Assembly (NCBI GenBank): GCA_019096155.1
Contig: JAHCVI010000001.1
Location: 2,914,001 to 2,978,000, forward strand
DNA length: 64,000 bases
Origin: Staphylotrichum longicolle
Taxonomy: Eukaryota; Ascomycota; Sordariomycetes; Sordariales; Chaetomiaceae
Direction: 5' to 3'
Shown here: piece after piece, positions 48,701 through 60,294 of the stretch
Layout: each line of letters starts with the position of its first letter
Numbering within the stretch: the first letter of the stretch is position 1
Made by a program: the position numbers and the translations under genes
The notes under the pieces: generated by a model
What the model was told of the DNA's origin: nothing
Seen by the model: the letters and a program-made list of their open reading frames with translations, nothing else
The model's database searches: none

Positions 48701-48982
48701 GGGGAGGAAGGCGCTGGTGGGGGCGGGGGCGCCGGCGGGGACAAGAAGGCCAAATCGTCGGTGAACGAGCCGAGCGAGGCGGACCGCGCGATCGAGGTGG
48801 TCAAGAAGAAGCTGAGCAAGACGCTGAGCGTCATGGCGACGGTGAATGACCTGATCAATCAGGCGACGAGCGTGTCAAACTTGGCGGTGTTGTATTCCGG
48901 TAAGTTTTGCCCTTCCCTGATAGGGTGTTGCGAGTGCTGCTTGCTGACCTGACATTCTACAGGATGGGCGGCATATGCTTGA
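39770..48982 (+). CDS. tel1: Serine/threonine kinase Tel1 (ATM homologue)
   Basis: PI3K-related kinase of the DNA double-strand-break and telomere checkpoint. Eight exons: 39770-39827, 39886-39933, 39996-40044, 40102-41475, 41532-41872, 41923-46396, 46447-48899 and 48963-48982. They give 2,938 residues, the expected Tel1 size. The first three exons encode a TAN-like N-terminus (TINFKQIASLLTSSTAKTRK then LLAYFDAV). A long HEAT-like helical region is followed by a FAT region (about 1,950-2,400). The kinase domain shows KGGNDDLRQD (about 2,602), the catalytic GLGDRHGHNIL (about 2,747) and HIDLGVAFEMG (about 2,768). The FATC tail, DLINQATSVSNLAVLYSGWA, spans the last intron. Intron 3 (57 nt) is in frame and stop-free. 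A Gly/Glu-rich low-complexity insert lies between the kinase and FATC (48,665-48,750). Known partner is the Mre11-Rad50-Xrs2/Nbs1 complex. Confidence 0.96.
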
Positions 48983-49701
48983 GACATTTTGAAGGGTTGA
49001 GATGAGTTGAAAGCAGGTAGAGTTGTCATGTAATCTGTACATCATCTGTCGCGATACTTAATACACCACTCTCCTGTCATGTTGGCAATTTTTTATATGG
49101 CGGTGAGAGGTCGTGTGGCTTCAACATGATAAGTATGCCCCGGCAGGAACTCGACAACAATGCGAATCTTTCCAATTCTTTAGTCGCACCTTGTAGAACC
49201 AAAACAGACAAAACAAAAAGCCTGCCTCCAGAACGCCTTCTCGCTGCTTCCCCCCTCCCCACCCATCCACGCCATGACCCTTCGAATACGAGACCAAGGC
49301 TCACACCCAGTTTTTCTACATGCGGGGCGGGTGCAAGCCTCTCTGTCCTACTCTCCCCGGAGAAAACAAAACCAGAAAAGATAATACTGTTTTTGTACAA
49401 TCCAAGCTAGGCCTTTGACCCTCGCCTCAGCCAAATCAGAGAGACGAGGGCAAGTGCGGCGTAGTACAGTGCAGTAGGTAGTTCGCTGTCCCCTCTAAAT
49501 CCAACAATGCCCTCCCTACCCGGGGCAGTTACAAACCCATTCAAAGCCAAAAGCAAACCAACACATCCCGTAGCCAAACCCGCTCCCCCTAACACTTTCC
49601 CGCTCTTTCCCCCACCCCAACAAAGAAAGGTATGTGCAGATAGATGTACATAACCCGGCCCACTCCAGCCGCCCCCCCCCAAACAGACAGTTACAGCGAA
49701 C
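48983..49701. other. Convergent 3' region TEL1 / SNF5
   Basis: No gene supported. AT-richer than neighbouring coding sequence near 49020-49140, as expected for a 3' end; the rest is C-rich. Open frames at 49077-49769 lack recognisable domains. Confidence 0.5.
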
Positions 49702-52039
49702 TTACGCCCCCTTCCCCACCCTCGCCGTGACTCTCTCCCGGTGCGCGCGGTTCTTGAGGTGCACCTCAAAGTTCTGCACCGTCGTCTCGGGCCCGGCCGT
49801 GTACGACTTGCCCGGGCAGTCGCGGCAGCGGATCCGGGGGAGCCAGGCGAACTGGATGTTGGGCGGGATCGCGGCGGGGTCCCCGGAGGCCGGGGGCGGC
49901 AGGGGCAGCGAGACGAAGGCGTTTGTGTCGGTGTTGATGGCGCAGTAGCGCATGATGGCCTCGAACGAGTCCGCCGGGTACGACTTGAGGAGGTCGGCGA
50001 GGGCGGCGGTGAGCCAGTCTGGTGGTGGGGGCTGTGAGGATGAGAGAGAAAGGCAGGGAGTTAGTGACTTGGGTTTGGACGATCGGGAGCGGGAGGCAGG
50101 GAGGGGGGACGACGTACCGGTGGTGCGTTTGGTTGGGTGCCGGAGGGACCGGGAGGAGGGGCGGGGACGCGGCCTAGTTGGCCTTGGAGGGAGGGAGCAG
50201 TGTTGGGTCTTGGTGGGAGATGTTGGGTGGATGCGGAGGGGTGGAGGGAGGGCCCATGGAGCCTGGGGCAGCGGCGGAGGGGGCTCTTTGATGGGCGAGA
50301 GTGGGCGTTGCGGATGGGGGTGCAGACTGCCTTGCTCTGAGGTCGCGGAAGAGCTTCCTCAGTTTTGCGGGGCTCACCCTGAGGGTGACGAGGTATTGTT
50401 GCGGCTCTTCGGTCTGCTCTCTGGTAGCTTCTCGGCCGAAGCGGCGTGATGTCCGCGTCTCGTGGTGGTGGATTATGGCTTCGGGAGTCTCAGACCGGCC
50501 CAGGTTTGCCATGCGTTGTGCTGCTGCACTGGCGGCGCCGCGCATTCCCCTCGTCCTGGCAGTCCCCTGGGGTTGCGACATGGCGGGCGAGTCGGGCGCG
50601 GAGTCGTCACTATCCTCGGAATCCGACAGGTCGCCGTCGCGTGCCGCCCTCTTGCCTCTCCCAGCCAAGCCAGCACCCAACGCCCGCTTGTACAGACGGC
50701 TGTCTTCGATGTTGAGGGCGGCGCCCGGCAACACTGAGGAGACAATCGACGTCCGGATCGTCCTTTGCCGCTCCTTCAGGTCTGGCAACTGAGGACCACC
50801 ACGGCGGTTGATGGAACGTTTCTGTCTGCGTTGCTCGCGTGAGAACATGGTTTCCGTCCTCTCGAGCTCGGCCTCGGTGTTCTCGTACAGGTAGGGGGCG
50901 TAGTCTTTTGCTTGTTGCTGAGGCCTGAAGACGGAGGGAATGGGCGACGGGAGAAAGGCGGCGACGAGGTCCGCGTCCTCAATGGGACGGCCGTCGAAGG
51001 GATGGCCAACACTGTACAGGCTGCGGGTGAAGAGCTGCGTCTGTTCGCGTATGCAGTGTGCAATTGCCGTTGTAAACTCGCCCGAGAGCGACAGGTCGCG
51101 GGCCATACTCGTGGCAAACTCCTCGGGGGAGTTCATGGGATTGTTGATGTCCCACTCAAACTGGTCAATCAAGGTATGCGCGCCAATCGTAATGTTGAGC
51201 TTGACTAGGATGCGCATCTCGTCGTTTTTGTATGCCGAGTATGGGAGTTCGGGGTCGAGAGCGTCTTCCTCGGCATAGGCAAAGGGGTAGAAGTCGTTGA
51301 GCTGCTCGTGTATTTGCTGCACAACCTGGTCGTAGACGGGCTTTTCGAGCGACGGGTTGAGGCCCATGTCCTCGACGAGTTGGACAGCGAGGAGCTCCAC
51401 GGATATGAGGCGCTCGTGGAGATTGAAGGTGAAGGTGTCGCGCAGCTTGATCTTGTCCCAGTCGACGTCTATCCGGACCGGCACCAGCTCCTCGTGCTGC
51501 TCGGCCTGCTTCTTCATGTCCTTCTTGTTGAACTTGAGGGCGGGGGTCGCTCTCCGACCGGGGCGGGGCTTCTGCGACGGATATATGATCTTGGTGGTGG
51601 TGCCGTTTTCGGTGTAGCCGTTACCGTAGCCGCGGTAGCCCTCGCCGTAGAGTCTGGCAGGAAAGGCGGCGTAGAAGTCCCTGTACTGGCGATAGTCGCT
51701 CGCGCGTGCGAGCATGTCCTTGGTGTCCTTCTCGAGTCGAATCTGGGCCTCCTTGAGCGCAGCCGAGTGAATCCAGTCGTGTGTTTGAAAGCGCTCGACG
51801 ATGACCTTGTTGAGGGCGTCCTTGTCGCGGGCCGACGGTGTCGGGCTGGTGGTCGCATCTGCCTGGGGAGTGCCCGATTTGGATGCGGCAGCACTGGCCA
51901 TGGCGGGCGCGGATGCCGATGCAGACACCGACGTTGACGCAGCGGATGAAGATGGAGCGGTGGTCGCGGGTGCTGTTGATGACAGTCCGTCGCCGTCGCC
52001 GCCAGCGGCCGACGACGCCGACACCTGGGGAGCGGCCAT
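49702..52039 (-). CDS. SNF5: SWI/SNF chromatin-remodelling subunit Snf5 (SMARCB1/INI1 family), one frame break
   Basis: Core subunit of an ATP-dependent chromatin remodeller (SWI/SNF or the RSC paralogue Sfh1). Start is the ATG at 52039 (MAAPQVSASS). Exons on the minus strand are 52039-50118 and 50031-49702. The SNF5 domain, about residues 190-350, has two repeats: VPVRIDVDWDKIKLRDTFTF and MRILVKLNITIGAHTLIDQF. An acidic DGDLSDSEDSDDSAPDSP linker follows. In the G/C run at 50186-50199 the frame slips by one base: the direct reading ends PPSKAN with TAG, while the neighbouring frame continues LQGQLGRVPAPPPGPSGTQ to the donor at 50117 and into the C-terminal exon (WLTAALADLLKSYP, then a Cys-pair segment IRCRDCPGKSY and FEVHLKNRAHRERV). 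The joined length is one base short of a multiple of three (750 residues expected). Confidence 0.9.
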
Positions 52040-52755
52040 GTCGGCAGAAAAGATAAGGAAAAAGCGAGAGGAATTCAAACAGTCAAGGGAATAAAAAGGA
52101 GCAGAAAATCTCACTGCAGTAAAGCAGTGGAGAGGCCCCCAATTGCGCGCTGAGTCCGGTGTCGGGGTCGCGTTGGGCCGGTTCGTGCGCTGCTGGCGAT
52201 GTCGATTTGCGACGTTGCGCTGTCCCTGAGCTCGAGTTCGCGGTGAGGCTGGCCGCTGGATCCATGGGGATGCGCGAAGGTTTAGCGTCGAGAAACGGCA
52301 GAAGCGCGACTAGCCAATGGAATGGCGGTCAGTGTGGGTCCGCCCGCTTGGGCAACTTTCTTCGTCTGGGTCTTGGCATCGTCAGGCTTGGCGGGGCTTG
52401 TGTTGCCTGCCTGAGGTCCAGTGGTGCCTCGTTACAGCCCCAGCAGCCCCTCCTCCACTCGTCGTCACTGAAGCAGCCACTGGGCGCTGGTGGACAACGG
52501 TGGGCACTGGGCAGCCCACTCGCACTCACAGCTCGAGTGGGGAGCGGAGCCCGGGACACAAACAGAGAAACCCCCTCCCCCGCCTTCGCAAAATCAAGCA
52601 GCGGCAGCTCAAAAACATCACGCGCCCCCCCGCAGCTCGTTCCTTTCTCTCTTCTGGCCCCTCGCTGTGGTTTCGTGGTCTTGTGAACCTCCGGACTATA
52701 TACTGCAGCTGTTTGTTTCTGAAAGCCGCTCGCTCGAGTAGAACTGTTGCCCACC
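52040..52755. other. Divergent promoter region SNF5 / EBP1-like gene
   Basis: About 0.7 kb separating two genes transcribed outward. Pyrimidine- and C-rich toward 52755. Frames crossing it are not supported as genes. Confidence 0.5.
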
Positions 52756-54495
52756 ATGGCGACCGAATCGCAGGAAATCGGTTAGTGAGCTACCTTTGTC
52801 TCGTGCTTCCCGATGTTGCTTCTCGATGTTGGTCCTCGAGTCTCTGCATCTCCCCGGCATTCCCCAGCTCTCCCCCCGCTCTCCCCCAGCTCTCCCCCAG
52901 CTCTCCGCAGCTGCCCTCAGCTTCCAAGCTTTGCTTAGCTCCATCATCTTACTTCCCGGCGCATTCCCGTCCCTCTGCTCGGTCCGCATGCTGCGCGGCT
53001 GCACGGGTGCTCCCGCAGCTCCCGCAGCTTGCTTCTGTTGCTGTCGACCCTGCCCCGCGCCGCGGGCTCTGCCCCCCATCCCCGAAGCACCTCCCTCTCC
53101 CGGTAGCTGTTTCTGCATGTGCCTGATGCTGATGCTCGTCCTAGACTACACCCTCAACAACCCCGACACCATCACCAAGTACAAGACGGCCGCCCAGATC
53201 TCGGAGAAGGTCCTGGCCGAGGTGTCCAAGCTCTGCGTCGCCGGCAGCAAGATCGTCGACATCTGCGAGAAGGGAGACAAGCTCATCGAGGAGGAGCTCG
53301 CCAAGGTCTACCGTGGCAAGAAGATCAACAAGGGTGCGTGGCAGCCTGTGCTCCTGCCCAGAAGGGTTGACAGAAGGCTGATTCTCCATGCTGTATCTAG
53401 GCTTCTCCCACCCCACCACTGTCTCCCCGGCTGCCTTCGTCACTCCTTACACGCCCCTCCGGTCCGACGAGAAGGAGGCCGCTGTTGAGCTCCAGGTCGG
53501 CGAGCCCGTCAAGATCCAGCTGGGTGCTCAGATCGACGGCTTCGGCTCCATTGTCTGCGACACCGTTTTGGCGAAGAAGGCCGACGGTGCCGACGATGTC
53601 GTTGAAGGCCGGACTGCTGACCTGCTCCTGGCTAACTACTATGCCAATGAGCTCCTGCTCCGGCTGATGATTCCCCCTGGCCTTCTCGCCCAGGGCACCG
53701 ACGAGGAGAAGGCCAAGGCGGCCGCTGCCAAGGCTCCGTCCCAGTCCGCCATCACCAACCTTCTCGAGAAGGTCGCCCAGGCCTACGACTGCAAGCTTGT
53801 CGAGAGCACGACCTCGTGGCTCTTTGACAGGAACGAGATTGAGGGCAAGAAGAAGATTGTCATTGCCCCCGGCGAGGGCACCAAGGGCGAGGGTGTTCCC
53901 GAGGTCGGTGAGGTCTGGGGTGTCGAGATGGGCGTCAGTCTTGGGTCGGGCAAGGTCAAGCAGTTCGAGCAGCGGACTACCCTGCACCGCCGTACTGCCA
54001 ACACGTACGCCCTGAAGCGGCCCACTTCGCGCAAGATCCTCTCCGAGGTGCAGAAGAAGTTCGGCACCTTCCCGTTCAGCTTGAGGCAGCTTGAGGATGA
54101 GCGCGACGCCAAGTCGGGCGTCATCGAGTGCGTCCGCGGCAACGTCTTCCGCCAATATGAGGTCACAGGTGACAAGGACAACTCGCCCGTTGCCCGGCTC
54201 CTGACCACCCTTGGTAAGATATGCTCCGTCTGGATGCACGGGAAATGGGCTCTAGGCTAACTCTGCCGCAGCCATCACCAAGAACGGCATCACCAAGTTG
54301 GGTGCGCCCCCGGCCCTGGACCTGAGCAAGGTCAAGTCGGACAAGAAGATTGAGGACGAGGAGATCCTCAAGATTCTGGAGCAGCCCCTGGCCCGCAACA
54401 CGGGCAAGAACAAGAAGAACAAGAAGAAGAAGAAGCCGGCCAAGAAGGCGGCGAAGGAGGATGAGGAGGACGAGGAGGAGAGCGACGACGAGTAA
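52756..54495 (+). CDS. EBP1/PA2G4-like protein (methionine-aminopeptidase fold, non-peptidase)
   Basis: Homologue of proliferation-associated 2G4/EBP1 and S. pombe 42 kDa curved-DNA-binding protein, linked to ribosome biogenesis and growth. Exons 52756-52780, 53145-53333, 53401-54213 and 54272-54495 give 416 residues. The body (about 10-310) has the pita-bread fold signatures DYTLNNPDTITKYKTAAQIS, GFSHPTTVSPAAFVTPYTPL and VKIQLGAQIDGFGSIVCDTV. The metal ligands of true methionine aminopeptidases are not retained at these points (IDGFGSIVCDT rather than a D-x10-D metal site), as is usual for EBP1. The C-terminus is a Lys-rich stretch (NKKNKKKKKPAKKAAK) followed by an acidic tail ending EESDDE, typical of nucleolar or RNA-binding versions. 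The first exon holds only eight codons and is followed by an unusually long 364-nt intron. Confidence 0.9.
52851..52920. repeat. CTCCCCCAGCTCTC-type repeats inside the first intron of the EBP1-like gene
   Basis: Four to five near-copies of a 12-13 base pyrimidine unit ending in CAG (CCCCAGCTCTCC) follow one another. Each CAG after a pyrimidine run resembles a 3' splice site, but the frame-preserving acceptor is the CTAG at 53141-53144. Confidence 0.75.
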
Positions 54496-55951
54496 GGGAC
54501 GTCACGCCCGGCAAGGAATGGGACTTGATGGGAGCGGAGCGTCTTTGTGGCGGCCCCAGACGGCTACCTACCGTACCGTGGTTTGGGCCTCTCCTGCAGT
54601 TTCTGCATCGAGCGTTGCGGACGCTACGGCGTGGGCTTGGAGTTTTCGGGTCGACCGGAGAGCGGAAGCGATTGCGAGGGCAAACGAGGCTTGGAGGGGC
54701 TTGTGGGGGGCATATTTTGTGCAGCTGCCGCCTTGGCTTATCACTCCATCTTTAGCCCCGAATCAATGTGAGCACAGAAGCAACCCATCCTGCAGGAGGG
54801 GGGAGGAGGAAATCAGGATTAGCTGGCCCACACGGAATGCTGAGAAAATGGCATTGTACTAGTCACTGTGACTCTCATGAAAATTCACGCCTAGGAATGG
54901 GGAAATCCTCGAGGTGCATTTCCGATTTCCGAACGGCTGCGTTGGGTTTCCTTTCTTTACGAGGGCCGCTGCCAGGGTGCAATGCGGAAACGGGGGGCTT
55001 GGGGAAAGGCCAGTTATTCACGGGTTATTGTTCTTTTTTTCGAAGGTATTGTGTGGCAGTTTTTGCAGCTTGCAGTCTATTGACCTTGTTGTTCCGCTAT
55101 TGTTGTGGTGTTGCTGATCATGAGCAGCAAAACAGACGCCCCTCCTGGCGTGCGGAAGCCCCCCTGAGCTCGACTGTTTTCAAAATCCCCCTTCACTTCC
55201 ACTTCCGCCTCACTTCCTCTCGCAACCTTCACCATCACCCATCTTCCTTTTTCCCACCCTTCCCGATTTTCACCTTCGCAGACTCATCCAAATCATTTTC
55301 GAGCCAGCGAGGAAAATTCATCAGAAGGGTAAACACGTCGCGACAGCGGATTTTCGACTGCATTCAGGGGCAGTCCCAAATAAAAAGAGAGCGACCTGAG
55401 CGATTCATCCAGAAAACAACAAGATCGAAAGTCGCAGGACACCCGGAAAAGAGAGCCACAGGATTTCATCTCGAGCAGGGCCTCGAGAGCAGCTGACAGA
55501 AATTTACGGCGTTGGTCGGTGTTGATTTTGCGTCAGCGTGGGCGAGAGGCACACGCTGGGAGCTTAGCAAGCCACCCCCCCCTGGTCGGTCGCCCAGCGC
55601 CCCCCAAAGAAAGCTAGGATCGCTCTCGTCTCCCTGAGCCCCTACACCTCCTGTTCTCCCACGCCCGTTTCCCAACAACCAAACTTGTTCGACGCGAGAA
55701 AAGCGCAACAACGCGACTTTTTCTGTCCTGCTTCATGTCGTAGGACGGCAGAACGGTAGGCACCCCGAACCCTCCGACTTTTTTTCCTCTTCTTTTTTTG
55801 CGCAAGGAATGCTAACCCGCTGCTGCAGGCGCGAGAAGTCGGATTGTTGGTTCCATCAAAGAAGGGGGCCAGCGCAGGGGAGTGGGCTGCTGCTGCATCT
55901 CGTGCTCCTCCTACGCCTGGTGCAGCAACCCGCACCCCGACTTCCAGCAGG
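54496..55951. other. Intergenic region before RCO1
   Basis: About 1.45 kb from the EBP1-like stop to the RCO1 ATG. Pyrimidine tracts (55170-55290, 55780-55800) suggest promoter and 5' leader, perhaps with a leader intron ending CTGCTGCAG at about 55829. The frame upstream of 55952 is open but has no ATG. No other gene supported. Confidence 0.45.
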
Positions 55952-58900
55952 ATGTCCACCAAGAACACCAACAACACCGTCTCGTCCCACACGCGGGCTA
56001 CGCGATCGCGCTTCTCGAGTCCGCAGACAGCCGCAAACGGTGCGACCGATTCGTCGTCGAGGGCGCAGGGCAACGGGACCACCGCCGGCGGCAGCAGCGG
56101 CAGCGGCGCCAACGGCGTCGAGGGACAAAAAACATTCATGCAGCGCTGGCTCGAGCCCCCCGTGCAGGTCAAAGCAAGCTACCAGGACGCCGGCCTCGTG
56201 CGGCAGGGCGTGTTCGAGAACATGGCTCCGTTGGGGACGCTGCCAAAGGTCGGCATTTTTAAGAAGACTGCACCAGCCGTGGCCGCCACCCCCGAGCACG
56301 CGCCCGTCCGCAGGATCGTCGTGATCAAGCCGAGAGCCTCTGTGCCCTCCACTCCGCTGCCTGCACCTCCTCCGCCGGCGCCCGAGGAGGACGACACGGA
56401 GGACGAGACGGAAGAGGATGACGACGGAAAGACGGAGGAGCAGACGGAGGAGGACCTCGGGCACGAGGGCGAGGGCGAGGGCGGACTCGCCAACAAGGAA
56501 AACCACAAGCCTCGCAGCGCGACGACGGCAGCACAGCGCTCGCGGCGCTCCATGACCTCCGGAGAGACGGATGACGAAGAGTGGGGCCCAGGACCATCGG
56601 CGCAAAAAGGCAGAACGCGCCGGAGCACATCACGGGCGAGCACCGGGCCGCTGCAACAACCAGCGGCGAGTGCAAATGCATCCTCGCGGCCGGCCGACCT
56701 GAAGGAGGCGCTCGACAAGGTGGTGGAGGCCGCCGTGGACGAGGCACTCACTCATTTTCGGTACCCCACAGCCTGGGCCCTGCGCACACTCTACGATGAA
56801 AATTCATCCAACCAGGATTTTCTCGACACGATGCATAAGGTGTTTTCCCAGACCGCGAACGTCGACACCCTGGAAGAATTCGCCCGTCTCATCCAGGCCA
56901 AGAAGAAGGAAGGCAAGAAAGACAACAAAGCCTGCTACTACTTCGTGCCGCCCACCACCAACAGCCGCTTCACGCCGCACAAGCCGAAGCGCGCGCCCTA
57001 CGGCAACCTCGTCAAATTCGACATTGCCACGCTGCATCTCGGGCAAGACAGCAGCAGCAGCAGCAACAGCAACGGCAACGGCAGCAGCAGCAGCAAGCCC
57101 CAGAAGAAAGAGCGACCGGTGAAAGCTGCGCCAGAGCCTGAGCCCGAGCGGGACGCCGAGCCCGAAGCCGAGCTCCCTCCGCGCAAAAAGCGCAAGTCCG
57201 GCAGGCAGCACTCAGAGACGAATCTGTCCACCACTACCACTACCACGACCAAGATGACCGCCGCCGCCAACGGCGTGAACGGCAAGGCAAATGCAGAGAC
57301 GCCGTCACGGAAGCGGACGCGGGCGCGTTCAGTCTCGAGCATTTCGTCGCTTTCCAGCGCTCGCTCGCTGTCGCCGCCCGAGGAAATCCCAGACGACGGG
57401 GAGGACGGAGGGTTTGATGAGACCCCCTCGCGCACCAGCCCTGCCGCACCCCAACCAATCACATCGACCAGGCGCCGTCGGTCCAACGCACCGCGCAAGG
57501 GCCGGAACGTGTCACCCTCCCAACCCTCATCCGCCGTGCCCACCTCCACCAGGACCGCTGCGCGCGCGAAGCAACCGGCCACTGCCGCTACCCCTTCGCG
57601 GCGGCAATCCCCCACCGCCGAGGAGCCCGCCGCCCTCGCCGAGGACGAACCGTATGAGATGCCCGCCGTCGTCGACTCGCCCCTGTTCACCCTTCCCAAT
57701 TCCAAGAAGGGCAGCAAGTCTGGCACGCCGACCGTCGTCTTGGCCACCAAGCTCGGCAAGCTCGATCCGGAGGATCCGAAGCTGCGTCTCCGTCGCCAGG
57801 CGCGCAACGTGACGAACCAGTCATTCCCCGAAAGCGGCATCAGAGACGCTTCGCCGCAGCTTGCGCCCGAGCAGGAAGCCCCGGAGGAGCCGGCGACGCC
57901 TGCGACGGCGCCTGCACCGCGGTCGCGCACTTCGCTCCCTGCGGCTCGCCCTACGCCGGCTCCCAGGGAAGGACGCAGCACGCGCTCAGCGCTCAAGCGG
58001 ACGCACGACGATGTGGACGACCAGGCATCGCCGACGGCTGCCTACTTCCCAGGATCGGAGGCAGCGTCCACCGTGGCGGACTCACGTGCCGGAACACCAG
58101 CTCTGCGACCGGCCAAGAAGCCCAGGACCGGGCTCCGAGTTAAGAACTCGTAAGCAAACCCCCAGGAATGACGCAGTCTGAAACACGGCGATTTGCTAAT
58201 GGGCTTTTGTTTTTGCTATTCTAGACCTATGAAGAAGAAGAACGGGACTTCGGCAGGCATCCCTCGTCCCAGCGGCGAGCGCAGCAGCCCTGTGGGCAAT
58301 GCACCCCGCGAGGTAAGAACCCGATGGATTCCCTTTTACTTTCGCTTCCCTTTTTCCGTCTTTTTTTTGGTCCCTGGCTTTTCCCTCATGACCGAGGGCG
58401 CACTGGAGCCGAGCTGGTGCAAGTGCATCTGCCCCGGGACATGGTTGGGTGAGGGCAGGACTCGATGACCCCAACTCTCATGAGAAGAAAACGTTCTGGG
58501 CAAATTTTAGTGGCAAGCTGGCCGCCTTTTGCCGAAATATGGCGCACAGCTCGTAACAACCCCTGCTCAACGGACCCTGGATTGCTGACTTGGCACAACC
58601 CCCATCGCACAGGACGACAACGACGACTACTGCTCCTCGTGCGGCGGCAACGGCGAGCTCATCTGCTGCGACGGCTGCACGCGCTCATTCCACTTCAGCT
58701 GCGTGGACCCGGTTCTGATGCGCGATGCCATGCCCGTCGAGTGGTTCTGCAATGTGTGCCGCACAAACCGCTACGCTGCAGGGCCCCCCAGCCACGACGG
58801 CGCCTTTGCCCAGCTGCTCGAAAAGCTGGACGCAAAGAACTCGAGCGCCTTCCGCCTGCCGGCGCCCGTCCGTGACCGCTTCGAGGGTGTACGCACCGGT

Positions 58901-60294
58901 GCCGATGGCGAGTATGAAGAGATTACGGCTGTCGTGAAGCCGACGACTCGGTGAGTCTTCCCTCTGTCTGCTGCGTTTATGCTTGTTCCGACATGCTGAC
59001 CCCCGCCGCAGCAAAAAGAAGGCCGACGAGGACCAGGTCCCCGACTTCTTCCGCATCCGCGACGCCGAGGGCAACGCGGCCATCTGCCACGGCTGCCAAA
59101 AGAGCAGCGCCCCCGACCGCGCCATCATCCCCTGCAGCGTTTGCGGCATCTTCTGGCATCTTGACTGCCTGGACCCCCCACTGGCGTACCCGCCTGTCCT
59201 GCGCACCTGGAAGTGCCCGCTGCATGCCGACGATCTCCTCGTCGCGCGCGACGGCATTCTTGGCCCGGCTCACAAGTATCGCAAGATCAAGGACGCGCCC
59301 GTCGTCAGGCCCACCTTCACCCGGGGCTACGTCAACAATGGCTACGTCGACATCGAGTTTGATGACAGCGACAATGAGAGCGGCTGGAGGGATGTCGAGA
59401 CCTATGGTCGAACTGTGCGGCTTTCGGAGAAGGGCATCAAGCTGGATTTCCTCTCTCGGTGCGTCTTGTCGGTTTGCTTTTCGTTTGGCAAAGAGTGCTA
59501 ACTGTCCACGTAGGGTTCGCAACCCCTCAAAGGTCCAGCCAGCTGCTTCCCAGGCCATGCCTGCTCCGCGTCCGCTGCAGACCAGATCGCTGGAAGAGCA
59601 ACGGGCCGCGCTGAACCTGGCACAGCTCAGCGGCACCCGAGACGACGGCATTTCCACCCTCATCAACGCCATGGTCGTATGTCCTCCCACCTCTCCGCTG
59701 GTTCCGCCATCTGCTAACTGTTCGCAGTCCCAAGCCGACCCGTCTGTTCTCGACATCATGGCTCGCGCCGATCCGAGCCACTTGGCGGATGCCCAGCTCA
59801 ATCACATGGACCAGCAGAGCCTGCGTGCCATCCTCGCCAGGGCCGAGTCGATGACGGAGAACATCCGCCGCCTCCTGGCGTCGGCCACGCCCCAGCAATC
59901 GCTGCCGAAGCCCGCCGCATCGACCGAGACCGGAGAGGTCCCCGCCACGGTCCCCAGCCTCACTAACTCCCAGTCACCCGACCCGGAGTCGGACAACTCG
60001 GCCAACATGGACGCCGACGCGAGCGCCATGGACCTTGACGCAGCCAAGAGCCCTGCGTCCCCCGCGACGACGGACGACGTCCCCGCCATGACCCAGGGCG
60101 AGAAGACACCTGTGCAGGGCGACCAGTCGCCCGCTGCGCCGCTGCCGTTGGAGGAGACGGCGCCCATCGAGAATGGCAGTGTCCCTGCGACCCCGACCAA
60201 AGCGGCAGCTATTCCCGGGGATGAGCCGGTCGTGCTGGAGGCGGGCGGTGACGGCGAGAAGACGCTGGGTGAAGGCCAGATTGAGATTGAATGA
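55952..60294 (+). CDS. RCO1: Double-PHD protein, Rco1-like subunit of the Rpd3S histone deacetylase complex
   Basis: Exons 55952-58149, 58225-58312, 58613-58950, 59012-59458, 59514-59676 and 59728-60294 give 1,266 residues, an exact multiple of three. The N-terminal ~760 residues are mostly disordered, with acidic, Ser- and basic tracts; a conserved block (ALDKVVEAAVDEALTHFRYP to ACYYFVPPT) lies at about 250-340. PHD1 (about 768-812): YCSSCGGNGELICCDGCTRS, FHFSCVDP, WFCNVCR. PHD2 (about 898-950): CHGCQKS, IPCSVCGIFWHLDCLDPPL, WKCPLH. The order PHD1, linker, PHD2 is that of Rco1, which with Eaf3 guides Rpd3S to H3K36-methylated gene bodies. PHD1 lacks the aromatic cage typical of H3K4me3 readers. 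A plausible alternative is another fungal double-PHD protein. Intron 2 is long (300 nt). Intron 5 (51 nt) is in frame and stop-free. Confidence 0.85.
57047..57095. repeat. CAGCAG/AGC-rich microsatellite in RCO1
   Basis: Interrupted AGC/AAC triplets encode a Ser/Asn run (SSSSSNSNGNGSSSSK). A triplet period keeps the frame, so length variation is likely between strains. Confidence 0.8.
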
